Below, in pieces: positions 21,818 to 33,341 of a stretch of 64,000 bases of DNA; the first letter of the stretch is position 1, and every line of letters begins with the position of its first letter. The stretch is from Panicum virgatum. Taxonomy: Eukaryota > Streptophyta > Magnoliopsida > Poales > Poaceae. The notes under the pieces are model-generated. The model was not told the origin of the DNA and ran no database searches. It worked only from the letters and a program-made list of their open reading frames with translations. Where the stretch lies: contig NC_053146.1 of NCBI RefSeq assembly GCF_016808335.1, positions 12,802,015 to 12,866,014 on the forward strand, written 5' to 3'. Both the position numbers and the translations under genes were made by a program.

Positions 21818-22139
21818 CTAAGGGGACCACAACGCGGTCGGTGCAGCCCGGGCGCGCGGTGAGGCAAGCCCAAGCGGGGCAACCGGCCCACGTGCATGCG
21901 AGCTAAGGCGGGCGCGGCACAAGTGAGGCCCACGTGGGGGCACTGCGCGGCCCAGCACAGCTCGAGCAGGCTCAGTTCGGCAGGTCAGTTAGCGGCCCAA
22001 GCAGTGTGTGTGGCCCAGCTACGCCAGCAGGGCGGATCACAGCCCAGAGCGGGGGCGCCAGGTGACCGGTCCAGCTCGAACGGGAGGCTGGTGGTCGCGC
22101 CCCAAGTGGGTGCGCAGCCCATGGTTTTAGGTGCGGCCG

Positions 22140-22490
22140 AGGCCGTTTTTTCTTTTTTATATTTAAAAAAAATCAAAATTTCAAAAATATTTGCCCATTT
22201 CGAAAAATTTCGAAAATATACCCTGGTCGCCCGCACCAAGGGCGACAGGACCTTAATGTAAATTTTTTTCTTCTAATTTGCAATGAGGTCTCTAGCCGGG
22301 GGCGTGTAGAGGCAAGGGGGGCTGTCGCCCCCTCGGGCGACCGGCTCTGCCCCCTATATAAGCCCTTGACCCCTATTCCCTCCTCATTTGAGCCCAAAAA
22401 TTCCATCAAAAATCTAGAAAAAAAGAGAGGGGTGAGGAGAAAGGAAGCGGCAAAGCACTGCCGGATTGCGCACTTTTGATCTGCAGGTAA
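22140..22490 (+). repeat. Left TIR of the MULE with promoter and 5' exon
   Basis: Its reverse complement is matched at 39065-39470 and a plus-oriented relative begins at about 63400. The order is AT-rich outer part, GGGCGACAGGACCTTAATGT, a spacer, TATATAAG, then the exon ending GCCGGATTGCGCAC ... GATCTGCAG with a splice donor GTAAGT at 22487. Confidence 0.8.
22355..22362 (+). promoter_or_regulatory. TATA box of the MULE transposase gene
   Basis: TATATAAG follows CCCC and lies about 130 bases before a conserved splice donor. The same box is found mirrored at 39213-39220 and as TATAAAAG at 63663-63670 in two other terminal repeats. Confidence 0.7.
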
Positions 22491-22848
22491 GTACATTTAA
22501 CTTATATATTTTTCCATTGGTATTGTAGAGTAATTTAATTTAATTAGTGCTATAGTAGAACCATTTAAGTAGGAGTTTAATGATATTTTAGTTACGTAGT
22601 AGTAAATTAGTTTAGAAAATTAGTACTACGCGTTTATTATTACAATTGCAGTACTATTAGAGACGTGTTTATAAATTAATTACGATTTAGAATAGAATTT
22701 CGCATATACAGTATAGAATTTGAGTGTCATCACGTAGTTATGAATACTTATATGTTGTAGTTAAAATCCATACTTAGTTTTTACGGATTATTGAATAAGG
22801 TAGTGAAGTAAAGAGTATAACGCGATAAGTATTCTGTGATATACAGAT

Positions 22849-24922
22849 ATGTCGAGCAAGATGCAGTTTCAAGTATTTTTTGGTGACTACAATGTTTTGT
22901 ATGGGCCAAATGGAGTAGACTTTTCTGACTTTAAGTGCACATTTAGTGTCATAGATAATCCTCTGGAGATGAGTTTTGGTTCCATATATAAGTGGTTGCA
23001 GCGTGGGTTCCGGGTTGATCCGGAGACACATGTGATGACCGTCCAGTCTCTTGTTAATTGGGAGGTAGAAAGTGATTTATGGGAATTGATGATGATACAC
23101 AGCACTGATCACTGGCAGAAGTACATGCAAGCAGCTCTAGAGCGTGGGTGGCCTCTGGCCATTCTTGTTCAAACCTGGGAGAAGACACAAAATGAAATGC
23201 AACATGTTGCAGATCAAGCAACTCCGAGTATTCGAAGATAGACCAACTATGTTGAGGAAGATGAGTCAGAAGAGATAGAGAACCAAAACATCGGACCACA
23301 GGGTCTTGCTGATGAGGGAGAGAGGATACATAGCATTGTGGACGAGATGGAGGCAGAAGACCAAACCGCAATGGAGATGGAAGAATATGAGGGCTCATCT
23401 GATGACGAGCAGTACTCATTGCCAAAAGAGTGGAAGGAGCATGGTTTTGGCAATCATGTCGTAGAATACGTACGAAATCAGGAGTGGGAGTACAGAGGGA
23501 ATGAGGTAGTGCAAGGTGCAACATATCCAAACATTGAAACCGTAAAAGATGTTGTGAGACTATGGGCAATCTCATTGAAATGAGAATTTAGAGTCGTAAA
23601 GACTGGCAGTAAAGAATATGAGGTGAAGTGTGTGAATGATGGATGTCTATGGCGAGTACATGCATTCAAGGAAAAATAGAAGTCGAACTGGAAATGTTCC
23701 ATTGTGACAGAGCCCAGATGTGTGCCTTATTAGTGATAGGCATGCAGGTATCCTGCAATCAATACTGAAATTGCAACGTGGAACTGCGACAACGCCTCCA
23801 TTGTGGCCCGATGTCCAAAACAGATGGTGCATTAGGCATATGGGTGCAAACTTCTATGAGCACTTTAAGAGCAAGGATCTTAAGAACCTGTTTAAGAGGT
23901 TGTGCACCCAAAATCAACAGAGAAAATTCAATGCATTATGGCAGATGCTTGATCAGTTGACTGCAGAGCAAGTGAAGGTAAGGGCATCAGGAACAAGCAC
24001 GAGTCAGGCTGCAGAGGCTAGGGATTTAATTGAGAAGCCATTTTCACACTGGATTCGAGGTGCACCTAAGGAGAAATGGTCATTCCTTTATGATACCAAC
24101 GGAATACGGTATGATATTCAGACAACGAATCATGCAGAGTGTTTCAATATGGTTATGAGTTCTTGTCATGCCTTTTCTCTTGTGGAAATTGTTGAGTTCA
24201 TCATGTATGGGTGCATGAAGTATTTCAGAGAACGTTACATGGCTGCAAGCATAAACATCAGCAACCCCCAAATTCAGTTTTGCACAAGAGTGACACAATA
24301 TATGTAACAGAAGATTGAAAAGGCCAAACTGCACCGCGTCATATCGACAGGTACAATGGAGCACAGATTTGAGGTTCTATGCAAGGATAGAACTGGTCGT
24401 GGCATCCGTAGAGATAGGGTGGTACAGGAAAGTTTGATTACAGTAGATGGCAAAGCCTTCTGCTCCTACATGAAGTCTAAGTTATTGCATTTGCCATGCT
24501 CGTATCTCATTGCGGCATGTGCAGAGTCTGGGTTGCAGCCAGGAGTATTTGTTTCACCTTATTTCAGCAAGAAAGCAGCTATATCCACCTGGGGGCATGA
24601 GGTATACGAGATTGGAATAGTGGGACCTTTCATTTAGTATAATGAGGATAAGATGTTTATTCCTGATCTAGCCACTAAGAAAGGCAAAGGCCGCCGTCAG
24701 ACACGTCGTATTCGGAATGGTATGGACGAGTCCGAAGCAAGCAAGGCACAAAAGCATTGCAGCCAATGTGGAGCATTGGGTCACAACTACAAGAAGTGTC
24801 CTCAGAATGCACTTCACGATGCTACTGACGTCGGTCCTTCCAGAAATCCCAGAGATGGAGCACCTCCTATGTTCAGACGACCATCGGCGAGAATTGCTCG
24901 TGGAAGGCACTCTGTGTCATGA
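22849..24922 (+). pseudogene. mudrA-type MULE transposase, broken
   Basis: This gene would encode the DDE transposase that cuts the element out. A 5' UTR intron (donor 22487, acceptor about 22846) precedes ATG at 22849. The N-terminal part (MQFQVFFGDYNVLYG ...) is followed by an acidic linker, then the MuDR DNA-binding region (YPNIETVKDVVRLWAISLK, then EYEVKCVNDGCLWRVHAFK). After SIVTE at about 23710 the frame jumps directly to VCLISDRHAGILQ, so the segment holding the first catalytic Asp is missing. The C-terminal half of the MULE domain and the CCHC knuckle (HCSQCGALGHNYKKC) remain. Stops occur near 23240, 23581, 23678 and 24305; the TGA at 23581 is one change from CGA. Confidence 0.85.
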
Positions 24923-24952
24923 TCCACCAGTGTGTAGTTTGTACCTATATAC

Positions 24953-25156
24953 TAATCATGCGTGGAGTTTGTATCGACCATATCTGTAATATGTAGTAAT
25001 CGTGCGTCCAGTTTATATGGAACATATCTGTAATGTATAAATATCGTGTGTCCAGTTTGTATTGAACCTATCTATAATATTTAGTAATCGTGCGTCCAGT
25101 TTGTATCGAACCTATCTGTAATGTATAAATATCGAGTTTGTATGGAACATATATGT
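24953..25156 (+). repeat. About 4.5 tandem units of 44 bp between transposase and PMD genes
   Basis: The unit TAATCGTGCGTCCAGTTTGT plus ATCGAACCTATCTGTAATGT and a short AT tail recurs with a few changes per copy. It fills the spacer after the transposase stop and ends about 40 bases before the PMD start codon. Confidence 0.8.
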
Positions 25157-25196
25157 ACCTATGTGTTCTCATATATTTTTGAATGTAGGCCTGGAG

Positions 25197-26402
25197 ATGG
25201 ACTCCTTGCTAGACTCAGTTATCGACTCGAGCCACAGGTCTTTCTTTGCAGCAATTGAGCACCGAGCCCTAGAGGTGCTACGTCCTCGTCCACCTAGGGA
25301 GGCGATCTCTATACACCACGATTGGGTTGACAGGTATGTAATGAAATATTATTGTTTATCACTTATGTATTCGTCGGTATTCCTTTGTTTTGACAATTTT
25401 GTTTATTGCAGGTTACGTGAGTCCGGTCTACTGACTCTGGGCCGTCTTGTCGAGGGGGGGCTTGTTCATCTCGACCGATCCCTCTTGATGGCGCTCGTTG
25501 ACAGATGGAGGCCGGAGACACACACGTTCCACCTCCCGTGTGGGGAGATGACTCCTACTCTGCAGGACGTGGCCTACCTCCTCGGCCTCCCTATCGTCGG
25601 GGAGGCTGTAGGTCTGCGTGTGGTGGCGGCCTCGTGGAAGGATGACCTGCAGGCCCGTTCTGTCATGGTTGACCGCGTGGAAGAAGCAGGTCCAATCAAC
25701 CCGCACCCGCGAGCAGCAGGTAATTCAAAGACCTGGTTCCTACTGTTTACAGTACGTATTCATTGCATATTTAAGTTTAATTGTTGCAATGTCAGTTAAA
25801 ACCATTAATCTTAATTGTTTATGCAGCCTACCCTGTTGGCTGTGGATGCCGACGAGTACAGTGTGACCAGATCGCTGGAGGCGTTTCTACTTTGGTTGTT
25901 TGGTTACATCATGTTCAACAACACTCATGGCAACTTAGTCGATATGATTCTCCTTCCGTATGCAATGGAGATTGCAGATGGAGAAGAGGACGTATCGCCC
26001 TACAGCTGGGGTGAGGCGGTACTTGCAACCACTTACGGTGGACTCTGCGATGGCTGCAGGAAGACACATGGGAATGCTATCCTGGCGGGGTGCCCACTAC
26101 TGCTGCAACTTTGGTCGTACGAGAGGCTAGCCGTTGGTCGGCCCATCGTCAGCCACGTGCCTTACCACGAGGCCATGTACGGCGACGAGGAGGACGACAG
26201 GCCAACTATGGGAACTCTCTGGATTTGGCGTCAGGTATGTTCGCAACAAATCTAATTTTGTTATTCATTGTTACACGATGCATTAGCGCACTTTTAATTT
26301 TACTTATTCGGACTGCAGAGGTCCTGGGCGCATGCGCAGGTTAGACGCGCATATCCTGAGTTTGTTTCGGAGCTCGACATGCTGACGCCCGATGACAGTT
26401 AG
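25197..26402 (+). pseudogene. Plant mobile domain (PMD) gene carried by the MULE
   Basis: Four exons are inferred: 25197-25333, 25412-25751, 25827-26234 and 26319-26402, all with GT...AG introns that keep the frame. The protein shows PMD family landmarks: LVDRWRPETHTFHLPCGEMT, LQDVAYLLGLPIVGEAV, LLAVDADEYSVTRSLEAFLL and WLFGYIMFNNTHGNLVDM. PMD domains occur in plant MAIN/MAIL1 proteins and, fused or adjacent, in MULEs; their molecular job is unclear. A TAG at 26400-26402 ends the frame. The ancestral C-terminus seems to continue (in another phase) to the Tekay insertion at 26472 and resume at 37534, ending at 37622-37624 after KRVRRPRGG. The start was chosen at the ATG opening MDSLLDSVIDSSHRSFF. 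Confidence 0.75.
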
Positions 26403-26471
26403 GAGGAGCACCACTTGGGATCTCTCAGCAGCAGACACCGTAGCCCTCTTTGCATCCTGAGCGACAGGTGA

Positions 26472-29400
26472 TGAAGCGCCCCGACCCCAAAGATCGAGGC
26501 TAAACCATGTATTAATTACCGAATAAGGTCTCCGGCATAATACATGTTACATCAAGTGGAGTCCAGAGTCATACAGAGCTTTATTCAACACGTACACGAG
26601 GGGTAAAGTGACAACACAGCGCTACACAGAATAACCACAGGATCACAACTAGCATAACGACATGCAAGACTAGCTCTTCGTCCATCACAGCTCCACTCGA
26701 TCACCTTGGGTGCGGACACGATCTACTCGTAATCTTCAGGCACAAAGTCAGGATCCTCTGGAAAAAAAATAATCAACAAGGGTTGAGTACGAAAGTACTC
26801 AGCAAGTCCCACCTCACCCTTACGGGGAGGGAGTTACAGATTAATATGCAAAGGTCCATTAATCAACTAGAATAAATAACAAATGTAGTATTAAAGGTAA
26901 CCCAACCAGTCATCCATCTCACAGTCTAGGTGGCTCAACTAGTTGAGATGTCCACACCGTAACCTGTCCAAACCAAGGACACGGACCATTCGAATGGATT
27001 GTACACTCTGCAGAGGTTGTACGCTTTACCCACATACACTTTACCGTCCAGAGACGGCTCCGTCATAGCTGACACCCAGCCGTGGCTCAACCCCGACTAG
27101 TCGCCCACAAATCCCCCCGGGTCTTGACCAATCTAGGTCTCACTCCAAACATAACCACCTCGGACGACTACCAGGTTAGCCAGTGGGATTAGACTAAGGC
27201 TTGCCCATACAAGCTCATGTGGTCGTACTGAAAGTAGGTTAGGTGAGATGGCACCACAACACACGGTCCTTAAGGTTCATCAGGGCAGCCGCAACCATAA
27301 CCATCCAAACCCGAGATGTCACCACGACAGAGCTCGGTCGCATGTCTACCACCACGGTAGCGCATGCACCAACACATCCCATACTGCCCTGATCTCATTA
27401 CCAACCCAATTTCATCATTTAACAAAATCTAATAACATGCAGGTCTGGCAGTAAATCAGCATGCAACATGGCTTCATCCAGTGATTTCTCTCATTCTCTC
27501 AGTGTTTCATCTCATGTCTTCCCTATGTCTATCAAGTTTTATTTAACCTCACTTAGGATCAATCATGGTCAACGTAAAGGATCGATGAGACTTGCCTTCG
27601 CTTACGTACGCGTCGGTGGCGGCGGTTTCCTGGTCTCCTGGTTCCTCCGGGTTCTCCTCCGGAATCGGTTCTATTTCGACGTCACGTGTAAACAAACATT
27701 CATCAATATAATACACAAATATAGTTGCATTAAATAGAGTTTGATTTTAGATGAATTTAGGAAGAAGAATCAATGGAATCGGAGTTGGCATGAGTGAGAT
27801 ATTGTAGTTGAAATATTGGATGTTTAATTAATCCTGAAAATGACTTAACATAAATAGAAGGAGCTTCACGTGATTGGCTGAGGTGTTTTGGTGCTCTGCG
27901 TGTGCTATTGGGCCGCTGGATTGGCTGGTCCAAATCAATTGATTAGCCCAAGGTCAGGTGGAGGATAAGGCTGATGAGTGGCTTTATCACTTGGGCTTAC
28001 GGTGGACATCTGCCACGGTCCAGAACGGAAGGGGCTCGAGGGGGAGAACAGACGAGAGAGCTCGTTCCTCTCCTCCGCTCGCCATGGGAGCTACTGGAGT
28101 TCAAAATCCACACGGGAGAGGGGAGTGGGTGACTGGGGAGAGAGGGGAAAGGCTCCTCGGACCACAGGGAGAGTGTCTTGAGCGGTGATTTGGGTCGAGG
28201 TGACGGCGGGTGGCAGCTGCGTCCGGCGTGGCGGCCATGGCTGACTGGAGCTCGGGGTGAGCACGGTGGAGGGAGGGAGAAGCCAAGAGGGCGGTGTCGG
28301 GAGGTAGCTGGAGGTCTCGGCTTGCTCACCTGCTACTCGAATCGACGGATGCGGGCCTCAGCGACGAGATCGATGGGTGGTCTGTCCTCTGTACGAAAAC
28401 AGGGGAAAACGAAATTGGAGCGAGGAGGAAGACGAGCTCGGCTCGGGCTGTGTGCTGCAATGGCAGTGGCTGGGAGTTGTGCGGGCGCAATGGCGAGGCT
28501 CAGCTCGATTTATAGGCAGGCAAAGGCGGTTCGCACGGGAGAAAATCTCGGCGGTGTACTGTGCTCGACGACCACCGCACAGCACGTCCACGGCTTCCGA
28601 CGCTCGGCAGGACGACGCGACGTATGGTGAGGCACCCTTCTGGCGTTGATTGCGGCGAGTGTCTGGTCCTCGAATCGGACGCGCGCACGCGGGCTTGCCG
28701 GAGTTGCTGCTCACCGCATCGTGGTGTCGTTTCAGGTCTTCCTAGTCTGGCGGCGTGGTGTCCAAGTCTGGCAGTGTGACGCAGGGGCGGAGCCACCACT
28801 AGGGCGAGCCCGGGCGGCCGCCCTAGGTCCCCTTGGCCGAGCAGTAGAGGATATCCTCAGACCTCAGTTCTCCACGCCGCCGGGAAGGGAGCAAATCGCG
28901 GCGGCGCTTGCCAGAAGCGAGGACGACGCTGAAATTTGAGAGGAAGACAGGCAACCGCGTACTGGGCCGAGACTTGGTGGCTCGTGGGCCGAGTATTGGG
29001 CTGCGGGACGCTTCAGGCTTCAGCCCAGCGCAGCCTAGGGTTTGCGTGGGGTTTGGTGGCCGCTTGGCCAGCAGCCCAAGCTAGCCACGCGACGCGACCA
29101 CACCCCCGGCCCCGCCCGCCTGCGCCTGCCGTGGCTCGTCGCCTCGTCATCTGGCCTTTGCGCCCGCCGCCCGGCCGCCCGTCGGCCGTCGGCCGTCTCG
29201 GCCGTCCGGCCGTCGCCCCATCGCCCCGTCCGACCGTCCGGCCGTCTCGTGCACCGCTGCAGGCTGCCTCGGGCGGCCCTCGGCGGCGGCGCCTCCCGCC
29301 GGCCGCGCGCCTGGCCACCTGCTGCCTGCCTCGACTGGTGGACGAAGGTGGAGGCAGCCGGGGGGGGCGTGGGGCGGCGGCCGGTGGACGGAGGGCGGAG

Positions 29401-30170
29401 CCGGCCGGCGGCCGGCGCCGTGGGTTGCGGCGGCCCTGCGCTGCTGCGCCGGAACGGCCGGAGGCCTGGAGCGCCGGGCACCGGCGGCCAGCGAGCCTGC
29501 ACGCCTTCTGTGGCGCGTTGCACTGTTTCACTGGTACTGTTCTGCCCTAGGTCACTTGTCAGGCTGGCTTCGCCACTGGTGTGACGTCTCTCTGGACAGG
29601 TCAACTTGCTCGACGAGGCGTGTCGACGGACGGCAACAACTCGACGGGCTCAACAGCTGAGGTGGTTGGTCTCGTCGTCGTGATGCGAGTGATGGTGGGT
29701 AGGTGCTACTACCCGTGGGCTTAGAGTTATGGTGACGTACGGCGAGGTCGAGAGGCGTCCATGGGAAGAGACTTGGCAAGCTTGCTTCCTGCATGGTGTG
29801 CTTCAGCTACTGGAAAGGGCCATGCGTGCATTGCTTCTGGAGAGAGGAAGAAGACAGCTTTACTTGTGCAGGGAGGGAAGCGCGTGGGTTGGTTTGCTTT
29901 TGAGGCTGCACGTGCAGATATTTAAGAAAGGAATGGGCCCTTATGTAAGTGTTTGTATTAGGACTTGCTCAGTAAAGAGAATGAATTAGCTTATTGGCTA
30001 GTGGGAGAGAGTACACTTGTAAGCGAGGGCAAAGAAAATGATTTGCCTACTCACGTGTTTTACTAATGTCATGCATGTAAAATCATATTGTTGTTTGTTG
30101 TAGTTAAATTAATTAGATGATTGCGAAGTAAAATAAGTTTTGATTTAGTGGCAAAAAATAGGATGTTACA
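26472..30170 (-). repeat. 3' LTR of the Tekay-like element, enlarged by an hAT insertion
   Basis: This copy is 3699 bases, against 1674 for the other. The excess is explained by an hAT element at 28782-29578 and by about 1.23 kb (27270-28497) that the other LTR has lost. The remaining sequence matches closely, with scattered single-base differences. Open stretches inside it (for example 27958-28330 on both strands) come from GC-rich LTR sequence. Confidence 0.85.
28782..29578. mobile_element. Non-autonomous hAT element, 797 bp (TSD GTGTGACG)
   Basis: It starts CAGGGGCGGAGCCACC and ends TGGCTTCGCCACTG, an imperfect 14-base terminal inverted pair of the hAT type. The 8-base duplication GTGTGACG lies on each side (28774-28781, 29579-29586). 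The other LTR of the host element has the empty site with one GTGTGACG. The interior is very GC-rich with runs of CGGCCGTC-like words, giving long spurious frames on both strands. No transposase is present. Confidence 0.9.
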
Positions 30171-30180
30171 AACCTACCCC

Positions 30181-31183
30181 ACTCAGGTTGAATCTCGTCC
30201 CGGAGATTCAGCTTCACTACTAAATAGACTGGGGAACTCGGCTCGGAGCGCGTCTTCTCTCTCCCAAGTTGCTTCTGCTTCCGAATGCCTGCTCTATTGA
30301 ACTCGGCAAATCCTGACTTCTGAGTTGCGGGTTCTTCGCATCACAGTGTCCATAATTTTCACTGGTACCTCTTGATATCTGAGATCATCCTGCAGGTCGA
30401 TTGTTTCTGGGGCCACTTGTTCTTCTGGTACCCGCAGACACTTTTTGAGTTGGGACACATGGAATACATCGTGTACATCTGACATCTCTGCTGGCAACTG
30501 AAGCTTATAGGCTACCGCTCCCACTTTCTTGATAATTGGGAAAGGTCCAATGTAACGTGGAGCCAACTTTCCTCGTACCTGGAATCTGCGTGTGCCGCGA
30601 ATTGGGGAGACTTTAAGGTACACATAGTCTCCAACTTCGAAGCTGAGAGTACGTCTTCTTTTATCGGCATAACTTTTCTGGCGGGATTGAGCTGCCTTTA
30701 GATTCTCTCTGATTTCTGCTATCTTATCTTCTGCTTCTTTAATAAAATCTGGGCCCTCAATAATGCGGTCACCGACTTCGGTCCACATGAGAGGTGTGCG
30801 ACACTTCCTCCCGTAGAGGGCTTCAAACGGCGACATTTTTAAGCTTGACTGGTAGCTGTTGTTGTAAGAGAACTCTGCTTAACTCTTTCGGTCTGGCCAT
30901 CAGTCTGAGGATGATAGGCTGAACTAAAGTCCAACTTTGTACCAAGTGCTTCATGTAACCTGCTCCAGAATCTCGAAGTGAACTGGGTGCCTCTATCTGA
31001 CACAATCCTCTTAGGTACTCCATGCAACTTCACAATACGCTCAATATATAATTTGGCTAATTTATCACCTCCATAAGTGGTACGCACTGGGATGAAGTGA
31101 GCCACTTTAGTGAGTCGATCAACAATTACCCAAACTGAGTCATGACCACTCTGGGTCCTTGGTAGACCGGTGATAAAATCCAT
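30181..31183 (-). pseudogene. Tekay-like integrase with core deletion and chromodomain-like tail
   Basis: The core begins MDFITGLPRTQSGHDSVWVI and holds VDRLTK, IVSDRGTQF and DGQTERVK, so the three acidic residues are seen. Right after TERVKQ (near 30878) roughly 35-40 residues that usually precede FSYNNSYQ are missing and the frame shifts. The C-terminal part restarts with MSPFEALYGRKCRTPLMW and includes the GPY/F motif as RYIGPFPIIKKVG. A stop at about 30294 precedes a tail with TWEREDALRAEFPSLF, which is the pattern of a chromovirus chromodomain that would read histone marks. That tail shows one stop. Confidence 0.8.
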
Positions 31184-31201
31184 ACTAACTTCATCCCACT
31201 T

Positions 31202-33340
31202 TCATACTGGGATCGGCAATGGCTGGAGTAATCCACTGGGCTTTTGATGCTCTGCCTTGACTCTTTTGCACACATCACAATGAGCGACGAATCGAGCGAT
31301 ATCCCCATTCATACCATTCCACCAATACTTCTCCTTAAGGTCCAGGTACATTTTTGTAGTGCCAGGGTGAATGGAATAGGCTGAGTTATGGACTTCATCT
31401 AAGATGGTCCTGCGGAAATGACCTTGCTTAGGCACACATAATCTCTTCTTGAACCACAAGACTCCATCTTTATCTACTCTGAAATCTGGGGCTTTGCCTT
31501 CACTGTTGCGACCTTTAATCCATACCAATCTTTTATCCTCCATCTGAGCTTCCTTTATCTGGTCATCCAGGACGGGATGGACACTAAGGTTATAGTTGCA
31601 AGAGCGGCGTACAACCCTTAGGTTTAACTTCCTCATTTCTTCACTCAGCTCTGGGGCTTGTATGACTAAGTGATGGCAATATGATTTACGACTGAGCGCA
31701 TCAGCCACCACATTAGCCTTTCCAGGGTGGTAATGAATTTCCAAATCATAGTCTTTAATCAACTCCAACCATCTTCTCTGTCTAAGGTTAAGGTCTGACT
31801 GGGTGAAAATGTACTTCAGGCTCTTGTGATCCGTGTAGATTTCACACTTATTCCCAATCAGATAATGTCTCCAAATCTTGAGAGCATGCACCACTGCAGC
31901 TAACTCCAAGTCATGGGTGGGGTAGTTCTATTCATGTGCTCTCAACTGTCTTGAGGCATAAGCTACAACTCTTCCTTCTTGCATAAGCACACAACCCAAT
32001 CCTTGTCGGGATGCATCGCAATAAACGACAAAGCTCTTTTGATTATCTGGCAAGACTAGCACTGGGGCAGAAGTTAGTCGCCTCTTCAACTCTTGAAAAC
32101 TTCTCTCGTAAGCTTCAGACCAGACAAACTTCGTGTCCTTCCGGAGCAACTCGGTCATAGGCCGGGCTATCTTAGAGAAACCTTCGATAAATCTCTGATA
32201 ATAGCCGGCTAATCCCAAGAAACTCCTGATCTCCGAGGCTGAGGTTGATTGCTTCCATTCTGATACTGCCTTGACCTTTTCTGGGTCCACTTCAACTCCT
32301 TCAGCTGTTAAGACATGACCCAGAAAACTGACTCTCTGCAACCAGAATTAACACTTGCTAAACTTGGCATACAACTGGTGTTTTCTGAGCTTTCCCAGCA
32401 CTACTCTGAGATGTTGTCCATGCTCCTCAGCACTCTTAGAGTAGACCAGTATGTCATCTATGAATACCATGACAAACCGATCTAACTCTTCCATAAACAC
32501 CTTATTCATGAGGGTCATGAAAAAGGCAGGGGCATTAGTCAGACCAAAAGGCATCACTGTGAACTCATACTGGCCATAACGGGTCCTGAAGGCTGTCTTG
32601 GAGATGTCCTCTTGTCGCACTCTGAGCTGATGATAACCTGACCTTAGATCTATCTTGGAGAAGAACTTAGCTCCCTTCAGCTGATCAAACAGGTCATCAA
32701 TCCGAGGCAGAGGGTACTTGTTCTTGATGGTGACTGCATTCAGATCACGGTAGTCCACACAAAGTCTCATGCTTCCATCTTTCTTCTTCACAAAGAGCAC
32801 TGGGGCTCCCCACGGAGAAGCAGCAGGTCTAATAAATCCCTTTTGTTGAAGCTCTTCAAGCTGCTTCTTCAACTCGGCAAGCTCTGGGGCTGCTAACCGA
32901 TAGGCATTCTTTGCTATAGGCTTGGTTCCAGGGACTAAGTCAATAGTGAACTCTACATCTCTTTCTGGAGGCATACCGGGTAATTCATCTGGAAATACAT
33001 CTGCGAATTTCCGAACTACTGGCACATCTTCGGGGGATTCTGCTTGGATGTGGTTCACCATGGAGTCTGACAGGCTAGGCTGGATTTGGCATGTGACTAT
33101 TAACCCTTGGCGGTTGGTGACTGTCACTGCTCTCTCAGCACAGGCTATGTTTCCGCGGTGCTTGGTGAGCCAGTCCATACCGAGTATGACATCTATCCCT
33201 TTGGAAGCAAGGACTACTAGGTCGGCAAGGAATACTACCCCACTTAGGTTTATAGGGATATCTAAGACACCTAAGTGGCAAGGTATATGGCCTCCAGGCG
33301 AACGTGTTATTAGCGGCCTCTTAAGGGCTATAGTAGGTAT
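31202..33340 (-). pseudogene. Tekay-like reverse transcriptase, RNase H and integrase finger
   Basis: The RT shows [56 protein letters not shown] and the catalytic [12 protein letters not shown] stop near 32346 lies between RT and the RNase H start ([20 protein letters not shown]). RNase H shows its Asp, Glu, Asp, Asp set as [23 protein letters not shown] and [10 protein letters not shown], with one stop near 31925. The integrase finger ([10 protein letters not shown] ... [13 protein letters not shown]) ends this block at another stop near 31200. The domains are otherwise well kept, which suggests a fairly young copy. Confidence 0.9.
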
Positions 33341-33341
33341 A

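Noticed and set aside
22000..22140. A 9-base target duplication for the large MULE
   Set aside because: Candidate words next to 22131 and 39470 did not match; the ends stay undefined.
28936..29604. Long Ala/Arg/Pro-rich open stretches on both strands
   Set aside because: They lie inside the hAT element with CGGCCGTC runs; composition alone explains them.
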